DNA of 24,811 nt from Gnetum montanum. Its lineage: Eukaryota > Streptophyta > Gnetopsida > Gnetales > Gnetaceae. The stretch covers positions 2,196 through 27,006 of the forward strand of contig MNCI01026432.1 of NCBI GenBank assembly GCA_015680685.1, given 5' to 3'. Under the pieces are notes generated by a model. That model was not told the DNA's origin. It did no database searches and saw only the letters and a program-made list of their open reading frames with translations. The position numbers and the translations under genes are program-made. Positions 1 through 10,584 of this stretch are shown here, piece after piece; the first letter of the stretch is position 1; each line of letters starts with the position of its first letter.

Positions 1-1270
1 TTCACTTAAATAAAGATGTCGTACAACTACTTATGACCATGCTATGGACACTTACAACTAACTATGACTTTATAAAATAAAACTACAAGAGTTTGGGTAA
101 GAATGGACTAAAAATTGTTGTTTACTATGATGGATGACTAGTATTTATAAACATAACTAGGCTTGAATATGTTGTATCAATGAAATCATAGGTAGAAATA
201 TGATATTGTAGCTATGATATGATTGGTATGATATTGTAGGTGTGATATCATCTACAACTAATAAATGGTTCATCACACTCTCTCTTGTGATTGTCAAGAT
301 ATTAAGAAAAAAATCAAAATAGTAGTTTCATTATTTTTAGCATCTCATTTGTATCATATATATCATTTAGTGTCATTATTTCAAGCATTTCATCATTTTA
401 GCTCTATTTCAAATTTTATGTCAAGTTATATAAAAAAAACCATCATAAGATAACCTTGTAAGCCTTAGTCGCATGATGTAAAAAAAAAAATAATCAATTA
501 CTCTCTACTCTTAAATTACCCATGAAAGTGGTAGATGTGACCAATGAATGAAAAGGATCCGATGAGTGTCCTAACCACTTGCCCTACCTACCTAGGTGTA
601 CAATAACAAAATATTGGTTGGAGGAATAAATATTAGTTTAATCCATGTAAGTTCTATTACAAATTCAATTTTAGAAATTTAGCTCATGTAAAATCGCAAG
701 TTGTGGTGGACTTGTGATGCTCTTACAATTAGAAAAAAAAAACACACAAACTACTTGTATTGCATTAATGCTTAAATTATGGCCATCTTAGTCCTTGAAA
801 TTTCTAGGCGTGCATAACTAACAATCCATGGCATACACATGCTTGTCTAGGGTTGTAGCTATAGTTCCCCTAAACTCATGGCTGACTCACACTACACTAA
901 CTCTATTATCATGACTAGAATAAAAGTCTTGTTTTTGGTCCCACTAAAAGTTGTGGTGGACTTAAGATGGAACCATGGTACCTATGATCTTTACAGTGCA
1001 CATCATGACCTCCTTGGCCCTTGCACCACATTAGCACTCAACTCATGCTCTACATCTAGTGTTTTTCCCCACTACCCTAGCTCCCCAGTCCTCATCCTCC
1101 ATCCTAGCCCCCAAGTTCCTTTCTTGCTTCTTTTTAATCCAATCATGATTACTAGTTAAGGCCATTTCCAACCTATCTTATCCATAGTTATGACCCATGT
1201 TGAAGTTGTGGTTAACTTGCATTAAAATAAGAACACCATCGTGACCTAGCTTTGACATCTAGATATTCAT
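1..1270. other. Unassigned AT-rich intergenic DNA
   Basis: No coding region is convincing here. The open frames at 265-453 and 878-1159 have low-complexity or aliphatic composition and no motif I recognise. Short internal repeats are visible: a 'tgatattgtag' motif is repeated around 190-250, and the string 'agttgtggt' recurs near 698, 946 and 1203, roughly 250 bases apart, which may be the residue of an old tandem repeat. Sequence near 560-600 on the minus strand ('aagtggttagga') slightly resembles a pol III A box, but I see no B box at the right distance. Confidence 0.4.
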
Positions 1271-1271
1271 T

Positions 1272-1385
1272 TACTAGTCAAGTGCATCCAAGAGGTTGCA
1301 AAAGAACGAAGACTTTTGCTATTCGAATCCCCATAGGTCATGGGGTCACTTCCTCCAAACCTAATAAAAAATAGACTAAGCATGT
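1272..1385 (+). mobile_element. Possible tRNA-derived SINE fragment
   Basis: The sequence 'attcgaatc' at 1321-1329 is one base away from the pol III B-box consensus, and an A-box-like 'tagtcaagtgc' lies about 45 bases upstream at 1275-1285, with about two mismatches. The spacing fits a tRNA-type internal promoter. I see no cloverleaf, no target-site duplication and no clear tail, though 'aataaaaaat' follows at about 1361. This is known SINE architecture matched only by short motifs, so chance is a real alternative. Confidence 0.25.
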
Positions 1386-3336
1386 TAAACTCATTAACAA
1401 GAGAATAAGAAATGAAAGGTCACTAGACATGTAAATCTTGTAACAATTGATTATACAACATTGTTTTTATCCATTCAATTTTTTTACAAGCTTAAGACAT
1501 TATGCAACTAAAGCATATTTGATGAATTTTTGTCATTAATATGAAGTAATGGACCATGAAATTGTAAACTCATTTTACCTTCTTTTTCTCTAACAATAGA
1601 TATGAGCAATGTTGTGGAAGATGTTAACCTAATGAGTATTGGTAATATCATCCAATGCATAAACAAAAATCTTAACAATCATGGTATTGATCTGTATTTT
1701 TTTTTAATAACAAGGCATTATAAACCTCTCTCTTATTGACTTGTCAAATTTTCCACCATAAAATTTTTAATTTATTTTTAACATGTTACATTTTTTTCAC
1801 TAAACTTAAAGTTTCACTTAAATTTTTCTACTAAAATTTTGAGTTTAATTTAATCATTTTTTTCCCAAATATATTTTAATTTAAAATTTTTTAGTCTACT
1901 AAAATTTTTAATTAAATTTTTATGCCCTATTGAATTTTTAATTTTTAATTTTGTCCTACTAGATTTGGACCTAAATTTCCTTCACTACAAAATAGTGTTT
2001 ACTATTTCCCCTTTGCCTCAATTGGTGCCCCACCTTTTCCCTGCTACAAAACAATGTTTCCACTTAGTCCTCCATCTTGCCATTGATACTGGGCTCTCAT
2101 CCCAAGTTCCTTTATACAAGCATCCATTTAAAAAATCCAAAGATAATGACATGAATAGTTTTAATCCCTTGTCCACCTCAACTTGCACATTTAATGTTCC
2201 TAGTTTGATTTATAACTAAGCCAAAATTTAAAAAAGATTAACATGACATTAAAGTGAAGAAAATTTGCAAAAGAAGGGGTGAAGGAAGCACTAGTAGGGA
2301 AGTATTATTGAGGTGATGCCCAAAATAGAAATGATAGAGACTACATCTATTTATTTAGGCTCAAGATGAGGACATGCCATGAACATGTGGTCTAGATAAT
2401 GTGACCTCTTTTGTTATCACTTGTGCTACCATGATCCCAAATCCTTTTTTTTTTGTTTTTTGCTTTTTGTTTTGTATTTCATATATTCATGCTATAGTTC
2501 GCAATTGTAGAATGGTTTGAAACAATGAAAACACCTTGGTATACTTTATTATATATCTTCATTTTTGAGATAGCTGACATAGATATTCATTTACCTTACA
2601 TATGATTATCATCATTTTCCTTGGAAATGGTTGATTCTATTGATGTATCAATAACAAATCAATCACAATTGTTACAAAAAACACTTTCCTAATTCCATCA
2701 AAATTAGTTGAATGGGTATAGTGAAGTTTGAAATTGAATTAGTGGGTATTTTTTGAAGTTTATATGCTTCACTCTATTGGTAATGCTTTTCTCCTTTCTT
2801 TCTTCATGGTGTTTTCTTCAATGTGAAAATGAGTTGAATGATACAATTAGACTATAGTGGAGTATGTATCATTAGATAAGAGAGTTAGGTATTTGCTAAA
2901 GTCTATATACTTCACTTTTTCCAAATTCTTCACATGAGGCTTTTTAAGAATTTATGGTCAATACCCCAAAAAAGAAACTATATTAAAAATAAAAAAATCA
3001 GATTTAGAGTAGTAAAAAATAGAAACAAAGGAGAAACTACAAAATAAGAAAAAAGGAAAAAACCATGGTTTGGTGTATACATTTTTAGATTTCATTCTTA
3101 CAACCAATCCTAAAAAACCTCCCATCTTGAAAAACCTTCCCTTTGGTGTAGGAAAAGGATAAAACCTTGCCCTTATTCAGAAATGTTGAAATGGGCTTTT
3201 ACTTCCTACTAAAGGCTTCCTATTAATAAAAAAGAAAATTACAAAGAGAAATATTTAGAAATTTAGCTGAAGCATCATCTACTACTAAATGATGTCACCC
3301 TATACTAACAAAGGAAGAAAATTAGTTAGAAANTAT
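1386..3336. other. Unassigned AT-rich intergenic DNA with a T-rich tract
   Basis: No gene is supported. 1690-1960 is very T-rich and repeats motifs such as 'ctaaaattttt', probably degenerate short tandem repeats or a low-complexity spacer. The open frame at 1965-2219 carries a loose direct repeat ('ctacaaaa' then 'tgttt', twice) and no recognised domain. 2220-3336 shows A-rich and T-rich runs and nothing identifiable. The only unusual base is an ambiguous N at 3333, four bases before the first tandem unit. Confidence 0.4.
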
Positions 3337-4597
3337 TGTAACCCATGGAGGCCAGTCTCACATATTTCATACTTTTGGGGCTAAAAAATGCCTCATGAGT
3401 GATCAAAGCTTCATTCCACAAGTGAAAAGAATCACATAGTGTCTATATTTTGGCTTTTAGGGTGGGGGGAGGGGTGGTGGTGCTGTCAAAAATGCCTTTT
3501 GGGATGCCAAAAATGGTAATTTGATGGGTTTTAAAGGGGCTATACACTTTTCTATGTTGAAAACACTTACAAGGGAGTAGATCTCACCTACCCCAATGCG
3601 GAGGATTGTGGGTCACCTACTCCTAGCATGGAGGGACAAATCTTAGAATGGNTGAAGGCCCAATGTAGAAGATCTACCTCCAATGTAGATAGAGTACCTC
3701 TATTACTATTTATAGTAAATGAAATGAGTATAGGTGTTTGATACTTACTATATATGCTAACCCTCAAATTTGGGCACCCATCTTACCTGTATGTAGAAGA
3801 AATCTGCAAAAAAATTATAGCTAATTTGTAGCCACATTATAGTTAAATTTCATCCAATTTTTAGCTCATTTCATGGCCAAAAACCTATAAAACCAAAATC
3901 CCAACACCATTTTGACATTCCAAACTTTGGCATTTCTAAGAATTTGGTAATTTTTGCTTCCAAGAGCTCTTGCAAACTTGTAGAAATGTAGCTTCTTGCA
4001 GCCTTCTAGCATGGAACCCCTATAGCCTTATTACCCACCTAATATTTATGGATTTTTGGTTTCTATGCTACATTACTAGGATTTCCAACACCAAGCAGGG
4101 AGCATTTTGACAACCAAATTTTCCACATTTTTTAACCCTCCAACAATGACCAATGTTGCAAATCAAGAGTAGCACTAGAAGAGGTTTGGTAGAATCTAGA
4201 GTGGTAGGACATCTAGATCATGCAGTTAATTACATCAACTTTAATGGATCTTAAGCTTTCATCAAAGTGAACCCCATTTGCTCTTCCATAGATAGCTTTT
4301 GTACATAATTTCTGAACTCATTCTTTTTTTTATTAATAAAGTTTTAAACTTTTAGTTTGTGTATAGTTTGCACTTGCATTCCAATTATTGGATCTACATT
4401 TTTCTTTATATTATTCTTTTTTGCACTTCATAAGTCCCTAGGTGATTTGCTGGACCATCCAGGGCATATTGAATCCCATTTTTTGAAGGCCTTAGGGATT
4501 CAAGGTTAAGGATGCTTTACTGGAACTTTCAATTTTCCAATGATTGAATTTTTTGATTGCAATAGTTTTCTAGTGCTAGAAGGTAGGCTTTAAACCA
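3337..4597 (+). mobile_element. LTR-like block, copy 1 of the 2.6 kb tandem unit
   Basis: This block aligns by eye along its length with 13516-14932 and 16104-17519 and begins with the same TGTAACC. It carries a TATATAT at 3749-3755 and an AATAAA at 4335-4340, the promoter and polyadenylation order expected inside an LTR on the + strand. It is shorter than its sisters because about 170 bases present at 13809-13981 are missing. The missing stretch coincides with the ambiguous N at 3652, so it may be a deletion or an assembly join. The terminal bases fit TG...CA ('aaacca' at the end). No clean target-site duplication is visible, and the left flank includes an N. Confidence 0.6.
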
Positions 4598-4775
4598 ATG
4601 CCACCATCTTCTATGATCTTAAATTTGCAACATGACCTATCTAGGTCTTAAACTAGTAATATGATCTGCTATGACCTTAAACTAGAACCACACCATGGTA
4701 GGGCCTTAAACTGGTACCATGGCTCACAATGGCCTTAAACCAGCAACATTAATGACCTACGTAGCTTGGTTCTAT
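4598..4775 (+). repeat. About 40 bp minisatellite with a 'ccttaaac' core
   Basis: Degenerate tandem copies of a unit of roughly 35-45 bases are seen, each with a core like 'ccttaaactagcaccatgg' and linkers such as 'tatgac'. The cores recur near 4618, 4650, 4675, 4710 and 4732. The same array lies at 14933-15095, in the same position right after the LTR-like block, and inverted at 22540-23140. Its edge coincides with the point where the third LTR-like copy stops matching (17519), so it belongs to the internal part of the element. Confidence 0.7.
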
Positions 4776-4795
4776 CATTTTATGTGGCCTATATG

Positions 4796-4800
4796 CATTG
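4796..4800. repeat. Target-site duplication, left copy (CATTG)
   Basis: The five bases CATTG directly abut the outer end of the LTR at 4801 and recur directly after the other LTR at 12550-12554. The homologous unoccupied site in the next tandem unit, 15129-15133, carries a single CATTG in the same context ('tatgcattgtaat'). A 5 bp duplication is normal for Ty3/gypsy integration. Confidence 0.93.
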
Positions 4801-5665
4801 TGATGAGCAGTGAGGTACCCCTACGCTCGACCATATGAATACAAGCGTTTATGCATGATTTGGTCGAACTCCATAGACAGAATAGTTGTGGCACCTAGAT
4901 AGTTACACATTGATCACAGTTTTTTATCTTCCCACTTAGACTAGTAATTGCTTTATCACATATGGTTTAGTCCAGTGTGAGGTGTATAATGTGATTCCTA
5001 ACACTAGGCTACTCCTAGAGACAATGAAAAATAATCTTTATTTAAGCTAATAAGCAATAGGAAATAAAAATCTAAACTAGCCTAAGTGCGATGAGCATCT
5101 ATCCTTAATCATCCATACGCATCTTGGACTTCGTGTACTACTTTTGGGATTGCCAAACACACATTACTCAAAGCACTACTAGATATGCTACCAATTTACC
5201 AAGGAGTTACACTTAAATGTTCATGATTAAGACATACTTATTCCGCATATAACAACAAAAATAGTAAATGATGATAAAATAAATATTAACTAAGAAAATA
5301 ATAAATAATAATCAAGAATTAAATAAGTAAAGACTAAGTGGATGCTGCAATGATGAAGTAATCTTGATCTTTATTGTTGGTTGTATGCGTGTCCAAGTAC
5401 ATCATACTCGAACAAAGGTTCTATACAATTACAAACATCACACTGTGGGCATGCACTCAGGAAAGAATTGAAGACTAACTAAAAACTGAAAAAAATACTC
5501 TACTCAAACTTACCAACTTCCTTCTTCCTATACACCTAAATGCTATATTTATAGGCCTACATAGGAATCATGATATCGTGTATTCAATATTGTTATCTAG
5601 GTTGCGTTATTGCATACCCAATATCGAGGATCTGATATTGGGGCTTGGCAAACCATGATTCAGCA
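4801..5665 (-). repeat. 3' LTR of the nested element
   Basis: This 865-base direct repeat matches 11701-12549, by eye about one difference every eight or so bases, mostly transitions. On the minus strand its ends read TGCTGA...TCATCA; the partner has the perfect TGATGA...TCATCA. TATTTATA at 5546-5553 is TATAAATA on the minus strand, and TTTATT at 5370-5375 is AATAAA. About 18 bases near 5227-5244 are absent from the partner, apparently a small deletion there. The polypurine tract that should lie just inside (5666-5685) is poor: only 'atgggaata' is recognisable on the minus strand. Confidence 0.9.
5546..5553 (-). promoter_or_regulatory. TATA box in the 3' LTR
   Basis: TATAAATA on the minus strand, preserved at the matching place in the other LTR (12430-12437), about 115 bases inside the LTR 5' end. 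Conservation in both LTRs supports a real core promoter element of the ancestral retrotransposon. Confidence 0.6.
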
Positions 5666-5849
5666 TATTCCCATGATTGAATAACAACTCGTCCTTGAGT
5701 TAAGCAATCAAAATGAGAATGAGTTCAATTGATTACACAATGGATAGGTATGGGATTATTGACTAACTGTGAATTACTTCATGTTGTAGTGTGGAATTAA
5801 ACAAAATAAAATTAGGAGACAGACACAAATACAAAATACAAAATTGCTG
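5666..5849 (-). other. 3' untranslated tail of the nested element
   Basis: This short stretch lies between the end of the ORF2 relic and the 3' LTR. No coding signal continues here. The polypurine tract expected next to the LTR is not clearly preserved. Confidence 0.4.
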
Positions 5850-8638
5850 GAACTCATGTGGTTCCTGGCGGTGGTGGCTCCTCCATGGGCCTCTTCCCCT
5901 TATCTTATGCTTTAAGCTTTGGAAATGGATGTCTCTGAAGGAGTGCCTAAATTTTTTCATCTTCAGTTCGAGGATCATGTGCAGTCCATGCTAATGTTCC
6001 AATATTTGATGAAGTCAGCACCTTGCATGGGCATAACAGTTGCAGGAACATCTAATTGGCCTTGACATACCAAGCCACAAAAAATCATCATTCCTCTTCA
6101 TAGGCTCTAGCTTTGTCTCTGCATTCTTGCTAATTCATGAGCCATTGAAGCAAATTCGCCGTGACATATTTCTATCTTTAGTAGCTGGCCTTGACCACCT
6201 CTAATTTAGAATTCACTACTTGTAATTTCTGTAGCATCTTCTTTTGTTCAGCAAATTCTATTTCATATTTAATGTAGGTGGTTGCTACATTCTTCTCCAA
6301 TTTTGTCGTCGGACATCCTACTGTCAACATGGCTAAGTTGGCATACTGTAGGTTTGCAAACTCCATGTACTCAGTAAGATCCTGTATCTACAGGTTCCAG
6401 CATTTTAGTTCTGCTTGGTGGACAAAGGCATACATATCCAATATGGCCCACCAATCAGTGTTCTAAGCACTAATAGTGTTGATATAGGCTTTTTCCATAT
6501 GGATTTCTTTCTCAATAATTTACTTGTACATCCCCACCTAATCTCTAAAATGCTCCTTGAGCATATCATGTCACTTGGCCTCATTCTACCATGTGCTTAT
6601 TTAAATCACCATCTTCTGACGAATCATGTGTACCTTCTTCATTGAGGGGGTTCTATTTTCTCTAGCCAAGCAATTCATGTCCTGGTTGACTCTTATTAAT
6701 TGTTCTTACATTTTCTAAAAATTCTCTTCAAGAACTTTCCTCTATTTTTCTATTGTGATTAATTGGAGATTTTCGAGGGCAAGTTGTCTATTTTCCTCTT
6801 GTAAGGCCTTGAGTGCTTTGGCATGTGCATATGTTTGAGCTTGTGCCTTTGAAGCATTCCAATCAACCTTCTCTTTTCCCCTACCACTCTTTTATTCTCT
6901 TCCAACAATTTATTTAGCTACTTTGTCTAAAATGAATCTAGCTAGTCTACAAGGATGAATTGGAATGGATTCCATTGTGCAACTTGTAGGATGATGAATG
7001 TCTCTTAGAGTCTTTTTAACTTCTCCTCTGCATGTTTGGCCCTAACCTTTACCATGACTAGCTTCCCTTTTGTAGAGATGATGTGACATCTTGAGGGATG
7101 TCGAACAAGGATGTCATCACTTGTCCTATCTATAGCAACCAATCCAAAACATCCTCATGATCTGTAGGAGTCATCGAGGGACTAGCCAAAGTTTGAGCAT
7201 CACATGCTTTTGTAAAATCTACCGGTGGCACAACAAGCACATTCAATGATTCTTTGATGTGGTTTGTGACCACTTCTGTTGCTCCTGTTGCATCCTAGTG
7301 TTGCATAACCACAACTATGGTGCCTTCACCAGTTTCTAATTATACTTGAAATGATGTAGCATTTCCAGAGATCTATTGTGACCTGTGTGATGCCCCTCCT
7401 CCTATTTGAATGAAAATTTCACCCCATGTGTGATCAATTGAGACTGTGAGCTTGATGACATCATCAATGATCTTAAAGACATTTTCCTCATCATAACTTT
7501 CTCAACTAATTGATTCAGCGATGGTCCTAAGATGGCTCATTGACAGTTGATAGTCTTGCAGTAGTGGTGGCGGTTGGTCTTGTTGGCCTACGGGTTGTGT
7601 GCTAGGCCTCGCTTCTTGTTGTTGACTAGGCCTTGTGTCTAGAAGTTCACTGGGCCTAGTTGTTTGAGGTACCATGAGTCAAGATGTCTATTCTTACTCA
7701 GGCTCCAGTGTCTCACCAGCATCCTTCCTTGGTGTTGGTGGCTTTAGCAATTTAGAAAATGAGGCATTTTTAGCCTTTCTAGGAACATCATTGGTATACC
7801 CCAGAATTCCAACACATTAGCACAACTTCCTGATTAGGTAGGAAAAAGGCAATGCAAACTTTCCTATCTTCCATTCTTCAAACAACCTTAGAGTTTCTAT
7901 GAGATATAGATGGGGTAGGTTGGCATCAACCTTTCCCATCAAGATGGCACTTCCTCTAGCTACATAGGTGGAAATCCTGTTTAGATCTTTTGTTGGGAAA
8001 ATGTAATATGTGCAAATTTTAAAATAGATCCTCTCTTCAAGGTTGAGTTCTCTATATGTTTTATCCTCCTTGTCATACATCCTTTTTAACCATATCTTTT
8101 ATGCATCAGCATTAGAGTGAGTGGATAGGTGAGCAATCTTGGGCCCTTTATTTGAAAGGCTCAAAACTTTCAAAATGGTCTTGGTAGAGAAATCAATAGA
8201 AATTCCACCAATATCAATGGTGGTACCTTATTCCTTGTTGTGCCAAAATTGGTATGTCTTCCCTAGGTACCAATCACCACTCTTTGAGAGAACATGCCAC
8301 AGTGGAGATCCTTTAAGTTGAACTTTGATAGACTCAAGGGAGAATTCAGTAAAAGGTCCAAAGTTGAGTTCTATAATCACTGCTACTGATGTGGACCTTT
8401 CCCGAATTGCCTGAACACATTCCAGAGACAATGTGAGATGTTGTCCCTATTCAAGTGCCCTACCATCTCCATCTTCAGCATGCCCAGATTATGTAGTAAT
8501 AGGAGGTTCTTGATGAATGTTGAATGATTGTGGCTCCTACTCTACATATTCTTTAGGAGGCACTTAGCCTCTACCTCTCCTTGGTTTTTTGGATGCACCC
8601 TGAGAGGGTCATCCTTGTTGTCCTCATTTAGGGGCCAT
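5850..8638 (-). pseudogene. ORF2 relic: plant-transposon-type domain plus long coiled coil
   Basis: A decayed frame of about 930 codons can be followed on the minus strand from an ATG at 8638. The first ~70 codons are basic and rich in Gly, Arg, Pro and Gln. Codons of about 8431-7817 form a globular domain ending in 'LPFSYLIRKLC', a pattern that recalls the 'putative plant transposon protein'/Athila ORF domain. A Gln/Thr/Pro-rich linker follows (about 7680-7560). From about 7100 to 6090 the sequence is strongly helical and charged (for example 'LKALQEENRQLALENLQL'), a likely long coiled coil. A Pro-rich tail ('PPPPGTT') ends near 5850. More than a dozen stops and frameshifts near 7100-7060, 6890-6850 and probably 6085-5990 destroy it. 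The family name is by-eye resemblance; the function is unknown to me. Confidence 0.75.
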
Positions 8639-10584
8639 CTATAATCACACAAGATCAATTGTTAGTAAGGTCATTTACAAAATTTGATTTATACCTTACT
8701 CATTGCCTTTAATAAATTCATTTCTTGCCTAGTGTGATTTCAAAGTTAAAAATTTTCTAGAAAATTCCCCTAAAAGTTTTGATATTGGGCCCAATTTGAT
8801 TAGGTGGCTTCAAAAAATAATTTTCATGGAATGGTGAAGAGATAAAATTAATTTGGCAATGTTTTTGGCATTTCTTAAGGTTACTTGCCCCTTATGATAT
8901 CCTTCAGGAAATGATGAATTTTGAAAAAACTACATGCAACTTAGAGCGTACCCTTCCCCCATGACTAAGTTAAACACTCTAGGTTTAAGCAGGTTTGATC
9001 AGAATGAGAATTAGAGCATTAATGAGCAAGATATTAATGTTTGAAAGGTGGATAAGATTGAAAATTTGTGGAAGAAAATTTCAACAACTCCCCTCGCATG
9101 AACAGTGGAAAATGGCATTGATGCATGTAGGGGGTGGGGGGTCCATATATATATATATATATTGTAAAGGTGATATTGCATACTCACTAGCATGGACCTA
9201 ATATCGCATCAGACCCAATACCTGATATTGCATCCCTTCCGAAATAGGGTACTTGGAAAAATTAATAAATTTTCAAATTTCCAAGGCCAAGAATGAAGGA
9301 TTTAAGGTTAATTTGAAAAATCTAGGGTAACATTGAAGAGACCTAAAGACATCAAAAGTGTGATGAAGTGGAATTTTACAATGAAGTTCATGAATGGAGT
9401 GAGGAAAAAGGATAGGTAGTGGTACATAGGAATGTTTGAATTAAGGTGATGATAAAGGAAAGGATAACTTTAGCAATGCAATACTTGGAGGATATAAAAT
9501 GATGTGGGGATGTGCAATTAGAGCAAATTACAAAAGTTACGCAAGTGGGTCCTTCCCAAAGCATGTTCCTATCTATCATGCCCTTACATAATCACACCTT
9601 AAAATGTCCTTGGGCACTAGAAGAGTTAAATGCAATCCACACTAGTGCAAAAAAACACACACATGTTAAATGCCACTATGATGAGGTATGAGTTCTATGC
9701 TACACAAGACACAAGTTAGAAATAAGTGGATAGTGGGGTGAAATGAATCATAGAAGGAACTACCCGAATTGGAACATATGGTAATTGACCTTGGGCACAA
9801 TGAATCTTGAGTGTGGGGCATGATTAATGTCTCATTAGCCTTTCACTCAAAAATCAAGACCAAGTCCATGCCTCTGATCAGTGACATCACCTTGTTTTAT
9901 CCAATGATGGACAACCATAAGAGCATCATGATAGCAAGGCATACAATCACTTGTGGCATTTTGTCCAAGGGAGGAGTCATTTGGAATTTCTTTGTAGGAC
10001 ATTCATTTTTTTCACCTTGCTACTTTGGCACCTTGTCATTTCCAATGGTGATCCAGAAAAGCCACCAACCTTTAGGCATGGGTGCATGTCTTTCCAGTGG
10101 GACCCTCTAGAATAACATTGAGGTTCTTTATTAAGTTCCTTTATTACTCTTACTCCCATTTTTTGTTAAATCTACAAGGATTTTGGTACAACCAAGCTGC
10201 ATGATAGCACCTATAGATGTTACCAAAGAGAATCCACAAGTTCCCTTGATGTCACACCCTAGTCATTCTCTCTTAGTCTATCATTTCTTGCTCTAGGCAT
10301 AATGAGTACAAAGTTACTTTTAAGTTTTAATGATAACAAGAATATCATTGTACCCAATGTAGAACCTCTTATTAATAGAATGGATGGGTGGATGTTGTGG
10401 GGCTCACTGTCCAAATAATTAGTCCCCTGAGACTTGATAGCATAAAACAACCCCTCAACTAATGAGTCACATGAGTATTTTATTCACAAATGAGATTACC
10501 CTCAAAAAGATAAAAATAATAATTTGAAAAGTGAAAAACTAGAAAACAAAAAATTGTAAAATCAAAGAAAAGAAAAAATATTTA
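8639..10584 (-). other. Internal region without a recognised domain
   Basis: This lies between ORF1 and ORF2 of the nested element, where pol would sit in an autonomous relative. I find no protease, reverse transcriptase (no YxDD-like motif in context), RNase H or integrase signature on either strand. The minus strand near 9903-9947 encodes a short hydrophobic run ('IVCLAIMMLLWLSII') within a stop-interrupted frame. Near 9170-9235 there are repeated 'gatatt' motifs like those near the LTR ends. The + frame at 9811-10110 has no protein-like pattern I recognise and is probably chance. Confidence 0.5.
9145..9162. repeat. (AT)9 microsatellite
   Basis: A perfect run of nine AT dinucleotides lies inside the nested element, directly after a G-rich run (9129-9141). 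It is a simple repeat that probably arose after insertion. Confidence 0.95.

Noticed and set aside
540-600. tRNA gene or SINE head on the minus strand ('aagtggttagga')
   Set aside because: Only a weak A-box resemblance; no B box, no cloverleaf arms.
878-1159. 93-codon + strand open frame
   Set aside because: Composition is Ser/Pro/Leu-rich without a motif, no helper signal, and repeats of the surrounding non-coding DNA run through it.
9811-10110. 99-codon + strand open frame inside the nested element
   Set aside because: Antisense to the element; the minus strand here is the more protein-like of the two, and I recognise no domain.
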